DNA of 64,000 bases from Enoplosus armatus (taxonomy: Eukaryota > Chordata > Actinopteri > Centrarchiformes > Enoplosidae). Where the stretch lies: NCBI RefSeq assembly GCF_043641665.1, contig NC_092197.1, positions 21,412,867-21,476,866 of the forward strand, read 5' to 3'. The position numbers and the translations under genes are program-made. The notes under the pieces are model-generated. The model did no database searches, was not told the origin of the DNA, and saw only the letters and a list, made by a program, of their open reading frames with translations. How positions within the stretch are numbered: position 1 is the first letter of the stretch; each line of letters opens with the position of its first letter. Positions 1 to 12,100 of this stretch are shown in pieces.

Positions 1-1453
1 CTGTCTGTGTGGACACCACACACATGCGAGCCGCAGCAGTTCAGCAAGGTAGCCGTCATGCACAGGTAGGATGTGTGGCCCCACCAGAAGTCAGATTGAT
101 TCCAAAACTACCCATCTGTGAGGGAAACGATGATAAAACGATGTATGTAGGGTGAGCAACACACACAAATGGGAAAAATCTGAAAGGGTCTCATAACTAA
201 AGTTGAGATTGCCTGAAAACAGTGCAATCTATCAAAATGCCCATTTACCCAGATAGAATCCCACTTGTCGTTTAAACTCTCATCATTTTTCATCATCATT
301 TTTTTCGTTAAAGTATGGGGCAGCAGTGCTGCCCCAAAAAGGGGTGGGTGCTAGTAGCATCCCAAAAATCCATATGGAAGATGAAGAATAAGTATAATTA
401 ATGAACGCTATTTACAAGTCTGAGTTTCGTAATTACGATTACGAATAGTAACTACTGTTCATTGGGCTTATTCTTATTATTTAAAAGACATTTATTTTTT
501 AAATTTACAATTTAACTCCAGAGGCTAACTTACCCATGGTAAAGGCACAAAAAAATAAAAGTCAACACAAATCAACACATTCTGAGCAATCAACAAAATC
601 GGCTTATCAATAAAAATGGAGGAGGACGACAGTGGCAAAACATCTGAGAAGCAGTGTGTGAATGTTTTGGGTTCTAAAATGACCAACAAAAATAGGACTG
701 ACTGACTGTTCCGACTAGTTTCTTACTGAACCCGGCCCGGCCGTCACACGCGCCGCCACTCTCCACCACCAGTAAATTCTCAACGTGGGGGAAACACTGC
801 CTAATAAAGTGGACACAGAGGGTACATCTCTATTATGTCTTGGTAAAACCTATGTAGCCTGCCCCTGGCTTTACTTTATTTTGTCGTTAGTGTAATTGTA
901 GGTTTGGTGGTACTTTTATTCTATGTGTTGCTGTACACCCGTGTGCTTGTTCTGTGTTTACCAATAAAGACTGGTTAAAAAAATATTTTTTGCCCGCCAG
1001 TCTGCTGTGTAGTCAGTGGGCAAACACTGCAATGTTAAATGCGTTTAGCATCATGCTGAGCTAACAACAGCTACAAACACGTTCATACACCGCAGAGAGT
1101 GCTAACTTACTTCTGGTCTTCCAAGAAGAACAGTGAAATCCCAGTTGTTATGATTGCAAACTGTAATGACAACCAAACCACGACGCTTAAAGGTCGGTAA
1201 AGCGTCCGGTTAACGTAACGTTACCTGCAGAGGTCGTCCAGTACGCCGGAGGGGATCTCCACTCTTTTTGTTTCCATGTTGGTTGAAAACATCCCGACTC
1301 TATCTCAGAGCATTCAGGTGCAACAGCCATAAGAGCAGCAAGCTACATCCGCATTTTCAGCTCAGTGGACCCCAAGCTTTATGTTGGCTACAGCGAAGTC
1401 GCTAGCATCAACTAGTAACTATTCTTGCCCTGCCACCGGGAACCGGTTGTTGT
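1..1453. other. Noncoding DNA, no gene recognised
   Basis: No reading frame here resembles a known protein and no splice-consistent exon was found. An AATAAA followed by an A-rich stretch lies near position 962-985, which could be the tail of an old retrocopy or repeat, but nothing upstream of it supports a gene. Confidence 0.5.
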
Positions 1454-1615
1454 GTTGTTTATGCTGCGTTCAGGTCATACGGAGAGGTGGGAAAGATTTC
1501 GACGGAAACGACTTGCGAGCGTTCATGACATGACATGGATGCTAACATGAACGCGTCAAGTCTGACTTTCGTAATTACGATAACTCCGATATGACTTGAA
1601 CGCGGCATTTGTTTA
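1454..1615. mobile_element. hAT-like MITE with terminal inverted repeats
   Basis: The element body is about 1462-1607. Its ends are inverted repeats: TGCTGCGTTCAGGTCAT at the left, and the complement of ATGACTTGAACGCGGCA at the right, with two mismatches in 17. The flanks GTTGTTTA (1454-1461) and TTTGTTTA (1608-1615) match at 7 of 8 bases, as expected of an 8-bp target-site duplication. There is no coding capacity in about 146 bp. An 8-bp TSD suggests the hAT superfamily (inference). Confidence 0.6.
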
Positions 1616-2184
1616 ATCATCCAATCACCGGTTTAGGGTGTGGGCGCTAGAAAACAAAACGAAGCACTATTGGTTCATATTTATGTCTGTCAATTGAGAG
1701 GGAGAAAATTTATCAAGTTAGTTTGAGATGTCTGTGACACAATAAAAGGCCGCAAATGTGTCACAACTCTTCTGCATGTAAGACCTTCACGAGTACTTTC
1801 TAAAAGACGTATCCCTCAAGTGAATTCTGTAAATCTGAACTAGAATTAATATGGTAATTGTTTACAATGACCCGGACAACCCGGCTCCAGACCTTTGAAT
1901 CCGCACACTCCACTGGGTTTTTATTAATGCTTATTTCAAACTGTCAACATCCATGGTATCAGAAGAAAATATCACATACAGGTAAGAAAAGGAAAACGAA
2001 AAGCAGCAACAACAGCAAAACAAATTTAAATAGATTAAGTAAAAGAAAATGTATGACAAGTTCATCTCAGATTTTGAAGATATTGAAAACATTTATTGTT
2101 TTGATTGTTTTTTGTTTGTTTTGCAGGAAGAAATCAATGACACGTATTGTTCCATTTCCTTCATAAATACAAAGAATAGAGTTT
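1616..2184. other. Noncoding DNA, nothing recognised
   Basis: AT-rich sequence with only short chance frames. I see no repeat terminus, RNA gene or exon here. Confidence 0.4.
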
Positions 2185-2441
2185 TTTTGGGCACACCCAT
2201 AAAGTACATGGACGCAGTCTGTCTAAGTTATTCGACTGCTCTGCTCAGGACTACTACAAGTTTTTGGAGGTTGTTCAGTATGTCTAAAACGACTTCAGAC
2301 AGAGGGTGACCTGAGGGGCTGCATAAAGGGCCAGGAGAAGATAAATAAGGACTTTTTTGAACTGTGAATCATGCAAAGCTACTCTAGTGGGATCCAGAAT
2401 AAGGATATAGAGCTGAAACGAGCATAATATGGGACCTTTAA
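2185..2441 (-). repeat. TTAA-flanked MITE-like repeat, truncated copy
   Basis: This stretch matches, in reverse orientation, parts of the element at 15710-16700: the 'CAGTCTGTCTAAGTTATTCG' core and the 'tccagaataaggatatagagctg' end segment. It ends GCATAATATGGGACCT followed by TTAA (2438-2441), the same terminus seen in the other copies. The opposite terminus is missing. Confidence 0.5.
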
Positions 2442-3175
2442 GAGCTTTCTTATACGTTTCAGTGACTTACTTATGAGTTTTAACTAATTCTTCCAGTTTA
2501 ATCTTAAAGTATCTACAATTATGTATAAAAACTTCCCCAATAACAACACAATATTGAGAACAAAGTCCAAGTTCCTGTTTTCAACAAAGACACCAAACTT
2601 GATTTCCTGTCTTCACTGTCAAGGGTGACAACTCAATCTCATTGGACTGTAGCCAGCACGTCATATCATTGCAAAGACTGCACTGATTCACAGTTGAAAA
2701 ACACATCATCCAAACTTTTAATTTCCATTTCACAAAATACACAGTTATTCACATCAAAATGAAATCTCAATCTTAAGAATTAGTTTGTTGGGTAAATCTC
2801 ATTTAAAATGTTGAAGTTCACCTCTTACCGTAGGAGGAAGTGGAAATAAAATATACCGTTTTCTTATTTTCTTAACCTCTTCCACTCCAAATTCCTTGAG
2901 AATATATTTTCCTCTTACTGTGTTATGGTAACATTCCTTTTATAGAATGTTTCTAATAACTCTCTTGTTACTTATTGTCACAAAAGTAAATTTCTTCAAT
3001 GCAAAGCTGCCTCAGCCCGAAAGTATGGGTGTTTGTGTGGTTGGTGACATTGTAATGTTTTTAATTTTACTGACTTTCCACCAAGCTGTTTTTGAAGCAG
3101 TTGTGGTGTTTGATTGTGTCACTAAGGAAAGGTAGGTATGTGATTGTTATGTCTTGGCATTCAGTTTGTTCTATA
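2442..3175. other. Noncoding DNA, nothing recognised
   Basis: AT-rich with no coding signal. The small frames present have no recognisable domain. Confidence 0.4.
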
Positions 3176-3179
3176 TCAA

Positions 3180-4025
3180 GCCATGGGTGGTGGTGAAGGG
3201 TTGCGTGGATCCATTTGATAAGGTATTGTAATTGATTTGCTAAGTAGTAGTGTTGGAAATTTGGTGCTTCCAGGCCTCCTTGATGTTTTGATTGTTGTAA
3301 TGTTGTTAGTTGTATTCTGGGTGTTTAGTTTTTCCAGTAAAATGTTATTATTAGTGTATTCACTGTGTTGAACCACTTTGATGTGGGTTGGATTGGGATT
3401 ATTGTGAATAAATAATTGATTCTTGGTAATACCATCATTTTTATTGTTGCAATACATCCTATCCTAATGGTAATGTCATCCATCGATTTAAGTTGTCTTA
3501 TATTGTTTTTAGGAGTGAAGTTAAGGTAAAGCAACTCAGACAGCTTGGGGGAGAATTGTAGGCCTAAATGTGTGATGTTGCCAGTAGTGAATGGTAACTG
3601 CGGGATTGTGACGTGGCCTGAGTGCAAGCTTCGTATATTGCTAGTGAAAGGATGATAAGAGTTTTTCTTGGTGGGATACAATTTATCAAGTTGAAATGAC
3701 GGCGTGTATTGTTTGATGAATGTCTGTCCTTAATAAATCTTGTTTAATCTGGGTGAATGAGGGATGAGGTGAGATAACTGATTCTGGTTGCTAGTGCTTT
3801 GCTTATGATTTTGATATCTGTGCTTAAGGAAATGGGCCTGTAACTTGTGCATTGAATTGTTCCTTTTTATCTCATCTGCCATTCTGGTAAATGATGATAG
3901 TGTTGGCCAGAAGTGTTTATAAAATTCAGTCGGGAATCCATCTCGTCCAGGGTCTTTATTATTTTACATCTTTTAGTGCTTTTTCATATTCTGTAGATGT
4001 TAATGGGATGTCTAAAAGATCGTCT
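3180..4025 (-). pseudogene. L1-clade LINE reverse transcriptase fragment
   Basis: Read on the minus strand, 3990 down to about 3870 encodes a run with KDPGRDGFPTEFYKHFWP, the L1-type RT entry motif. It is followed by segments resembling 'ISKALATRI..LIHPDQ' around 3830-3730. After a frame change comes KMMVLPRINYLFTIIPIQP (about 3350-3460), typical of the L1 region after the catalytic core, then a GGLEAPNF-like segment near 3270. The YxDD core is missing and several frame breaks are present. It is therefore an internally deleted, dead copy of an L1-clade element (Tx1/Swimmer-like by inference). It abuts the retroviral LTR-like sequence downstream. Confidence 0.7.
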
Positions 4026-4052
4026 TGATCTTTTGTTATTGCGGGTAATGTG

Positions 4053-4548
4053 ATATGTGAAGGGAAAATACATACATACCTCCACTGGACATGTAATCGT
4101 GTTCATTTGTATTATGTTTGATCATGCTGAATCTTGGACAATGTAACCTTAGTAGACAGTATAACGGCTGATCAAGGGCTAAGGTGCTTACCACTGCTAG
4201 AATGCATAACAACGAGTCAGGTGATAAGACTGGAAGTGAGAGACTTCTGACGGATTTTACTGGACAAGCCCTTTGTCTTGAGAACAGAGGGCTTGCAAAT
4301 TGTGAAGTATCTTGAGAACCGAGGCTAATTAAATCAGTGAGTGGAGGAATAACAAAAGGCCACAGCACCACAGATGGGAGGACGGAGCCAAGGTTTAAAA
4401 GGTATGAACAGCTTCTCATCTGGGTGCATATTACAAACTAACTTTTGTCTTGTGTACCATGCTCTGAGCATTAAAAGTGTGACAATACTATAAGAGATCT
4501 TTGTCTCGTTCCTCATTGTCAGAGAGGGATTGCAAAATTGCCATGACA
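4053..4548 (+). repeat. Probable 5' LTR of an endogenous retrovirus
   Basis: The segment begins near a TG dinucleotide and ends ...CATGACA, two or three bases before a tRNA-Pro-like primer binding site, as a 5' LTR should. A TTTAAAAGG TATA-like box (about 4394) and an ATTAAA poly(A)-like signal (about 4470) sit where U3 and R elements would be. No second copy was found downstream, so the left boundary is a guess and only the right one is well placed. Confidence 0.45.
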
Positions 4549-4551
4549 ATT

Positions 4552-4569
4552 TTGGGGCTCATCCGGGAT
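4552..4569 (+). other. Retroviral primer binding site, tRNA-Pro type
   Basis: TTGGGGCTCATCCGGGAT differs at two positions from the 18-base site complementary to the 3' end of tRNA-Pro used by many gammaretrovirus-like elements. It lies directly after the CA end of the LTR-like segment, which makes chance unlikely. Confidence 0.65.
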
Positions 4570-4912
4570 GCCTAACTTTCTTCCATCCTATGTGCTCGTC
4601 AAAAAAAAAAAAAGACTGGCCACTAGGGCACCAATCACAGTTTTGTAAGAACATGACAAAGCTCATGTCTCCTGCAACTGAACAATACAAGCGAGTGAGA
4701 CAATAAATAATTGATAAAGGTAATTTAGCCATCACTATGATGGAAGAATGGGCTACTGCCCGTAACATTACTATTACCTGCATAGACACAGACACCTATG
4801 ACACATCATGACCGACATGAAATGGACATAATTTATTTTGTCCTATCAGAATTTAACAGAGCATGCAGACCAAGTGAGTTAAAAACTGTAGAGCTGTGGA
4901 AAATATCCAAAT

Positions 4913-5302
4913 TTGAGACCAAATTTGTGCATGCAATGTTCCAACATCATTAAATTCCTAGCTGTGCCCGCTACCTGCAATGACACAGAATGCTGGCCTG
5001 TAAGTAATCCAGGATACACTTACAGCATTATGGCAGGAGTGTGGACAGCCCCATGGAAAAGTCAAACCCAAATAGCATTCTTAGGATTTAAATTACATAA
5101 GCGTATATTCTTAGCTAAATCCTCAGCCTACAACTGTTCAGTCGCTTGGCCTCCTCTCCATGTGCATCCTCTGTCAATTGTTTCTTTATGTGTGCAGGAT
5201 CCTAGCCACATAATTACAGCAAATATCACCTCCTGTGATCAAACAAAGAATGTGTCTTTTAGCAGACAGCCTGCACTGCCAGAGAAGGTGTATTTAGTGT
5301 GA
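4913..5302 (+). pseudogene. Endogenous retrovirus env surface-subunit remnant
   Basis: A 129-codon open stretch rich in Cys and in N-x-S/T sites (NCS, NIT, NVS) lies just upstream of a recognisable transmembrane subunit, which is what a partial Env surface subunit would look like. I cannot match it to a specific family. It is in a different frame from the following TM frame and overlaps it by four bases, so the original env frame is broken here. The gag and pol genes are absent: only about 340 bp separate the primer binding site from this piece. Confidence 0.45.
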
Positions 5303-5880
5303 CCAAGCTTATAGCATATTTAGTGCCCCTAATCAGAGAAGCATCTTCACTCCACTGCAGGGCCAGACGCACAATAACAACCACCCAACGCATATTAGGA
5401 CTCCTAATACCCTCATATTGGGTGTTTATGTCCCAGGAAGAGATTCAAACACTATCCACAGTATTAGAATGTCACATGAATCTTTCCACAGCCGCCATAA
5501 CAGCTACATCAAGACGCTTAGACAACATAGCACGTGTAGCAACAGAAAACAGAATGGCACTGATCCTTTTGCTGGCTTCTCAGGGTGGTGTATGTCAAGT
5601 TATTTATATGGAATGTTGTTCCTATATTGCTAGTAATGACGTAGAGATGACTAAGCTAAAACAGAATACTGAAAAAGGGATAAAAGATCTGCATGATGTG
5701 CACGGGTGGGACCCTCTTTTGGGGTTGTTTGGCCCCCTGTCATCCATGGGTACATCCTTCTTTCGTACACTGACTGTAAGCATTTTCCTGTTTCTCATTG
5801 CTATTTCTGTTATCACTTGCATGATTGGTCTGATACGTAAACAATGCACTAAGGTCATTGTTAATGCTGTACACGCTTGA
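5299..5880 (+). pseudogene. Endogenous retrovirus env transmembrane subunit
   Basis: This 193-codon frame has the layout of a gamma/epsilon-type retroviral TM protein. An RARR furin-like site (residues 21-24) is followed by a Gly/hydrophobic fusion-peptide-like stretch. A helical heptad region leads to a CX6CC motif (Cys99, Cys106, Cys107) that follows an immunosuppressive-domain-like segment. A single membrane-spanning helix (about 153-180) and a short cytoplasmic tail end the protein. The motif order is visible directly; the family assignment comes from the CX6CC. No gag, pol or 3' LTR was found, and the upstream frame is offset, so this is a defective relic. Whether it is transcribed cannot be told. 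Confidence 0.75.
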
Positions 5881-6168
5881 ACTCTACTCCATCCCAGACT
5901 GGATTCCACCATGTTACGATGGAGATGATCTTGGCACACGGCTGAAGTGACCTCACTCGGTCAAGCCTCTGACATTATCATTAACAAAGGGCACTCTTTG
6001 GTTACATTACTTACTTAGATGATCATCTGTGTTCATTGAACTTTTCTCCTGTATACATGTTCCTGATGTTCCATGTTGCAATGTTGGTAGATTGTCTAGG
6101 TGGCAGAAGATTCAGACACACCATCTCCTTGTGTACATCATCATGTATGATTTACAGTCCCATGTGGT
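5881..6168. other. Spacer between env remnant and DIRS fragment
   Basis: I searched this stretch for a 3' LTR matching 4053-4548 and saw none. No other feature was recognised. Confidence 0.4.
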
Positions 6169-6519
6169 ATGAGCCACATGGGACCAAACAGGCTTAGGGT
6201 GTCTCAGCACATCAAGCCTACCAGTACAACATTTCATACCAGCAGTGTGAGACAAAACTTCATTATTCGAGCAGCTCATATTCCAGGCTTGGATAATAAT
6301 ATTGCTGGCTCTTCGTCCCATTTTGAATTTCTGAAATTTCACCAACTGTGCCCAGAGGCAGCGCCATCCAGTCTGACCTGCATTCATTCAAATTGTGTTA
6401 GATTAAACTCAACCCTGCAAACCTATATACTCTCTGTTGATCATTATATGCAATGTGGCTTAGCCAAATTCACATTAAAAATGTATGATTCTGCATGGTC
6501 TTACTTCATCTCCTTTTGA
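6169..6519 (+). pseudogene. DIRS-type retrotransposon fragment (RNase H to recombinase)
   Basis: The frame contains RAAHIPGLDNNIAGSSSHFEF, close to the 'AAHIPG..N.IAD.LSRF' block that ends the RT/RNase H domain of DIRS-like elements. It is followed by a 'FHQLCPEAAP' linker and then LAKFTLKMYDSAWSYF, resembling the 'L...TLRTYDSAW..F' start of a tyrosine recombinase core-binding domain. Both blocks in this order are typical of DIRS elements (family knowledge). The catalytic recombinase domain and the rest of RT are missing, so it is a short dead fragment. Confidence 0.6.
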
Positions 6520-6654
6520 GCCACTTCACAAAGCAAAAAAAAAGAAAGGTAAAGGAATTACACTGTATTGCACATAGAGAGATGTAGATTTTGCACCATT
6601 TGTTATACATTTAAAAATATTGTTTTGTATTACAGTGGATTGTCCATTTCGGTG

Positions 6655-7530
6655 TGTGGTCTACTGTGAGCAGTGCTGATTGTAAAGCCTGACAGCAGTA
6701 GGCAGGAAAGACCTGCAGTACCTCTCCTTCACACACTGCGGATGAAGCAGCCTGTCACTGAAGGAGCTGCCCAGTGCTGCCAGAGTGTCCTGCATGGGGT
6801 GGGACATGTTCTCCCTCAGGGATGATAGATTAGCCATCATTTGCCTTTCTCCCACCACTTCCACTGAGTCCAGGGGGCATCCCAGAACAGAGCAAGCCTT
6901 CTTAATCAATCTGTCTAGTTTCTTCCTGTCAGCAGCCGAGATGCTTCTGCACCAGCAGACCACTCCATAAAAAATGGCTGATGCCACCACAGAGTCAAAG
7001 AAGGTCTTCAGGAGTGCCACTGGCACTCCAAAAGACCTGAGTCTCCTGAGCAGATAGAGTCTGCTCTGGCCCTTCTTGTGCAGTGCGATTGTGTCGTCAG
7101 TCCAGTCCAGTTTATTGTTCAGGTGAACACCCAGGTACTTGTAAGATTTCACCACCTCAATGTCCATTCCATGGATGTTCACTGGTGTGGGAGGGGTGTG
7201 TTTGCACCGGTGGAAGTCCACCACCATCTCTTTAGTTTTCCCTGCATTGATGTGGAGGCGGTTCTGCCGGCACCAGTCCACAAAGTCCTGGGTCAGTTCC
7301 CTGTATTCTCTGTTGTCCCCATCGGTGATGAGGCCGACAATTGTAGAGTCATCAGAGAACTTTTGCAGGTAGCAGTTGGCTGATTTGTGTGTGAAGTCTG
7401 CAGTGTAGAGGGTGAAGAGGAAGGGAGCCAGGACCGTTCTCTGTGGGGCCCCCATGCTGCAGAGAATCATATCGGACTCACAGTCCCGTATCCTCACGTA
7501 CTGTTTTAAGGCCCCTCCAGACTCCACTGA
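6655..7530 (-). pseudogene. Rex1/Babar-like LINE RT C-terminal half
   Basis: A 288-codon minus-strand frame (7527-6661) covers the second half of a non-LTR reverse transcriptase. Motif B reads GAPQRTVLAPFLFTLY and the catalytic motif reads FSDDST, where an intact element would have GxPQGxVLSP and F/YADD. The thumb region follows (KTKEMVVDF, SYKYLGVHLNNKLDW, KGQSRLYLLRRLR), then a tail segment ending ...FLPTAVRLYNQH. The endonuclease and the first half of RT are absent, so the copy is 5'-truncated. The substituted Gly and Ala suggest an inactive enzyme despite the open frame. Confidence 0.8.
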
Positions 7531-7980
7531 TGTTGTTCTGCTGTAGCTGCTCCTACATCTTCATCAATATTTGTTACATTTAGTTATACTGCTGGAATCT
7601 GTGGAATGCCAGTATTCATTTGATGAGTCCTTTGTGTGGATAGCTTGAAATTAAAAATATCAGGAACACTGTGATAGCGGGCATGCACCGTGCTCAGGCA
7701 GAGAATGCTTTTTGCTACACGCAAAAGGAGTACAAAAATGTAAGTTTTGATTTTGTTGCACAAAGGTATGTTGTAATGATGATAATGATTTAAAAAAAGG
7801 CAGATGCTATTAGCACCTTAGCAAGCGTCAGCAGCCAACATTGCTATCTAAATGTGAATAACTATCCTCGGTTGACACTCAACACCTGCGGCCTAAACTA
7901 AAGACCTGCAGCTGTCAATAATCACCCGCAGATGGCACCCCATTACATTTTCTCTCGTTTTGGTGGCCTGAGCTTTACTT
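7531..7980. other. Noncoding DNA, nothing recognised
   Basis: No exon or repeat terminus found between the Rex1-like fragment and the decayed L2 fragment. Confidence 0.4.
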
Positions 7981-8600
7981 TTGAAGTTTTTGCAATAATC
8001 CAGCCTAGAAGTAACATGTGCATGGACATATTTTTCTTTATGCGTTTGAGACAGGATGTACTTGATTATTGCAATGTCACATAGGTGACAAAAGGCAGTC
8101 TTTGAATTTTGTGAATAGTATTTTTCCAAGCACAGAACCTTGTGGAACTCTGTGACAAACATTGCCGTGCATGGAGGATTCATTGTTAACATGTACAAAC
8201 TGAGATTGACCTGATAAATAGAAGTTAAACCAGCTTTCTCAATCTATAGTATCTATAGTTTGCTAAAACCTCTGGATCAAGATTGGGCTTTTTAAGCGGT
8301 GGTTGAATTACAGCTACTTTAAAGGACTGTGTTACATAGCCTGTTAATAAAGACAGATTGGTCATATCTAGTAAAGAAATGCTAACTAAGTAGCCTAGTT
8401 GAGATGTGGTCTAAGAGATTGGTTGATAGCTTAGATGAAGAAATCATTGTTTGTTTCTGAGGTTCCTGTGTTTGAAAAACTGAGAATTCAGATAAAAATT
8501 CTGAATAAGGACCTGTTTTCCAGGCTAAGGACAAGGCTTTCAAATGAGTTATAATTTAGTTTAGGTTTAGGGTTGATTATGCATGGCTGCATTTGAAACA
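7981..8600 (-). repeat. Decayed L2/Maui-like LINE fragment
   Basis: The sequence matches the minus-strand L2 copy at 47676-52735 in several collinear blocks. One is 'CAATAATCCAGCC...GTTTGAGACAGGAT'. Another is 'CCAAGCACAGAACCTTGTGG', the complement of the PQGSVLG coding region. A third, 'GGCTTTCAAATGAGTTATAA', is from the endonuclease region. Large internal deletions bring these blocks close together, and divergence is much higher than between the two large copies. Confidence 0.8.
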
Positions 8601-8732
8601 GTCTTTTTCTATGTGACTTTTCAGTTTAACTGAAAAAACATGACTGGTAACGTCATACACAGACATAATGACATTAAATCTTGGCTTGTTTCTAAACCAA
8701 AACAAGACATGTAATAGAAAAGATTCTTACTG

Positions 8733-8738
8733 TTTATT
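8733..8738 (-). terminator. Putative cenpa poly(A) signal
   Basis: AATAAA on the minus strand, about 450 bases downstream of the cenpa stop codon. The stretch 8739-9183 would be the 3' UTR. It is the nearest canonical hexamer that I noticed. Confidence 0.45.
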
Positions 8739-9183
8739 AACAAAATAAGGTTACTAGAATGGGGAACAATATGTACACATCAAATATATAGCAAAGTCAA
8801 TACAACATAGAGTAGTAATCACACTACCACAGCAGATCTATTATGTATAGTAAAATGATTCAACAATGCATTCAAATACAGCTGCTTGACAAAGATTATT
8901 TTTGAGATTTATTTTCTTGGTAGTATTAGTCCAACTGTCAAAGGTGACTTGAAGCGAATTCAAAAAGGACCTGAATTTAAAATGGTTACCTTTTCATAAA
9001 ACCTGTGACGATCTGCCAAGACAAATGATAACAAATGCTTAAAGCACAAACAAAATCAGAAAACTTCTAAAACAGGTATAAAAACTAATTAAAGGCAGTA
9101 TCAGAACACACTGAAGTGTAAAGAATGTCTGAGTGTCATTCCTGTTGCTGGTATTCGCGTGTCCACCCTGGACTGCAGTGTTT

Positions 9184-12100
9184 TTAGAGGTTATCCACCC
9201 CGCGGATCCTCCTGGCCAGCTGAATGTCACGGGGGAACACAGTGACTCGCTTGGCGTGGATGGCACACAGATTGGCATCTGAGAATAACATGACGAGAAA
9301 CGCTTCTGCAGCCTGGGAGGAAGAAAAACAGGTGAAGTTAGGTCAAAGAAATTAGATATTTTATTTCTGATGAACCATTAGTATTTAAAGACCAAACCCA
9401 GGGCATTGTTTTCTATAATTCATTGTGATGACAAGATAATTGTCTTTTCCCCACAATTTTTCCGAGATTCTGTCTAAAACCAAAACAAGTTCTTAGTTAC
9501 ATTCACTGTAGAAACTATGTACATTTTCAGTGAATTTAGCTTGTTTATTGGTTCCTTCAGTGTGTATTAGTGACTGTCAGTTACATTCACTGTAGAAACT
9601 GTACATTTTCAGTGAATGTAGCTTGTTTATGGGTTCCCTCAGTGTGTTTACATGCCTGTCAGTTTCTACTCTAAATTCAAATAAGCATCGCAATGTACAA
9701 TAAATTCATGATTTATGACTTAAGAGTTAAACAGCACCAGACACTGTATTCATCACACAGATCATATCAAAGTATATACATTTTTAGGAAATTTCATCCA
9801 AGAATATTAAGTCTATTAGCATATTTCCTAGCATCCCATATGGTATGACCATTTTGTGAAACGGAGACAAGTGAAGCTAAAAACTTCACCAGAGACAGAA
9901 TTATTAGATTTAAACATTAAAGCTTCACTAATCCAGTGTTACCCATGAATTACCTAGACTGTGGCGGCACACCACGGTTTCATGATGAAAATCTTTTGTC
10001 GTGTCATCACCATTCATATCTATACAACCCATGTGTTTCTGATTAAATTGTTTATCAGTGCACACAGTTCTTCATAAATCTAGCCTCTTAATTTTGCTCT
10101 CAAAGTGCACCAGATTGATGCATTTAACTAAAAGGTATGGAAGCATGCATCCACCCACCACAGTCTTGCAAAATCCTGTGGGAAACACTGACTAATCAAC
10201 ATTTATATAACAACAAAGGGTCAAACAACTATATGCAATGTGAAAGGGGTCATCCAATTCGGTGGTTCCCCTGCCTGTGTGGTTCAGTCTTCAGTGCTTC
10301 CAGCAGCAGCAGGCAGCTGTTTCCTGTGAAAAAGCTCTGATAAAGCCTACACTATCTGCTCAGCGGCAAACAGCAGGCAGACACAGTTAGAGACTAGCTG
10401 GTGAACATAGTGGAGCATTTCCATCAGAGCTCAAAAGGAGAATGAATTCTGGACTTAGATTCATCAGGTGGACCCAAATGCCACTCCAAATGTATAATAA
10501 TGTTGGGCAATTGTTTGCTAACAAGCTCCCCTTAATGACTTCTATAATGGTAATATAATTTTTTTCACAGGTTGGTCCATTGTCCCCAAGCAACCCAAAA
10601 AAGGAAAAAAAAAATAATGCAGCTTTAATAATTTGTCAACTCTACAAGTTGAAGAACACTTTTCACCAAAATCACCAATATGAATCATGTCTGAGGTGTT
10701 TTGAGTATGCTGACCAGAAGAAACCTTTGAATTGCCAAGAATGACAGCATGTTACTTTGGTGGTGGATGCAGCTGCTTACCTCCTGCAGGGCCAGAAGAG
10801 CGTAGACCTGCCACCGGAGAGCCTCTCTGGAAAAATTCTGGCATACCTCACGAACCTGAAGCAAGAGGAGGAACCACGATTTTTAAATCAACCAAGGCCG
10901 CAGTCATACAGATGAGAGAAAAATATGTAGCAGCAGAAATTGTTTCTTTTTCAGACTTTGGGTGCATTCCCAAACTGTAGCACTGGAAATTATGGAATAT
11001 ATTTCATTTACAAAACCGCACATAAACCCTGTTAAATTCCTGCTCTTGAAACTTGAAATCAAATCTGTATTAGTTTGTAGTTTAGTGTTTCTGATCTTAA
11101 ACTGCACTTCAGATTTTAAGAGGTATATATTTAGTCAGGATGTTTGAGTTGGCCATGTTTGTGTTGGCATCAATTGTCTCTGGTCCCTTACCCGTGTGGG
11201 GTAATGATGGGATGTACAGTAGGCTTACTTCACTGAACCGCAGGTTGGCTTGTTACAGTAGGGAGCAGGGATTTATTTAGGGATGTAAGTGTTCCTTTTG
11301 TATTCGTAAGTTGTATTAGATATTCAAGATGATCAAATGCGCAACCAAACTTTGTGTAGTGCCTTGTAAGGCGCTGTTCTAGCCACATTCCATAATAACG
11401 TTTCACCTTGATATTACTTGTTTTTATTGTTGAATGTAGGCTACATCCAATTCAACTGCTTTAATTGTGACATGAAGTTTTTAGGAGTGCAAACAGCTGC
11501 TAACGTCAAATTAATATATATACACACACATATATACGCATACATACATACGCATATATGCATATATACATATATACATATATGCATATATATACATACA
11601 CTGCTCAAAAAAATTAAAGGAACACTTTGAAAACACATCAGATCTCAATGGGAAAAAAATCATGCTGTGTAAAAAAACACTGTGTAATGTGTTAGGAACG
11701 AAAGGATGCCACATCGCTTGATGGAAATGAAAAACCTTAAACCTTATATTGCATCCCATGTACTCTGCTCTTAGAGTACAGGCCCCCTGCCTGTCCCCAG
11801 AGTTAAAAAGAAGTCAGCTGGCTGCAGGGCCTTTTCCTATGGTTGAGGCCCAGAGCTCAGAGGGCTATGCCTGTACTCATAGAACATGAAGTTCTACTGT
11901 AACGTTCTACATCTTATAGGCTTTGTTCTCTAAGACTATCGCTAGTGGGATAAGGGCAAAGCAGGATATAGTCTATATATAACCTCACTGGGTCTGTCCA
12001 GTACCACAAACACACACCCACTTCACGAGATGAAACAATAAGGGTTCCATGCCTGGCCTCTGCGTAATAGTGCATACAAGTCCATATTCTCACACAGTAA

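Noticed and set aside
5881..6168. A 3' LTR after env
   Set aside because: No stretch matching 4053-4548 was seen; calling one here would be guesswork.
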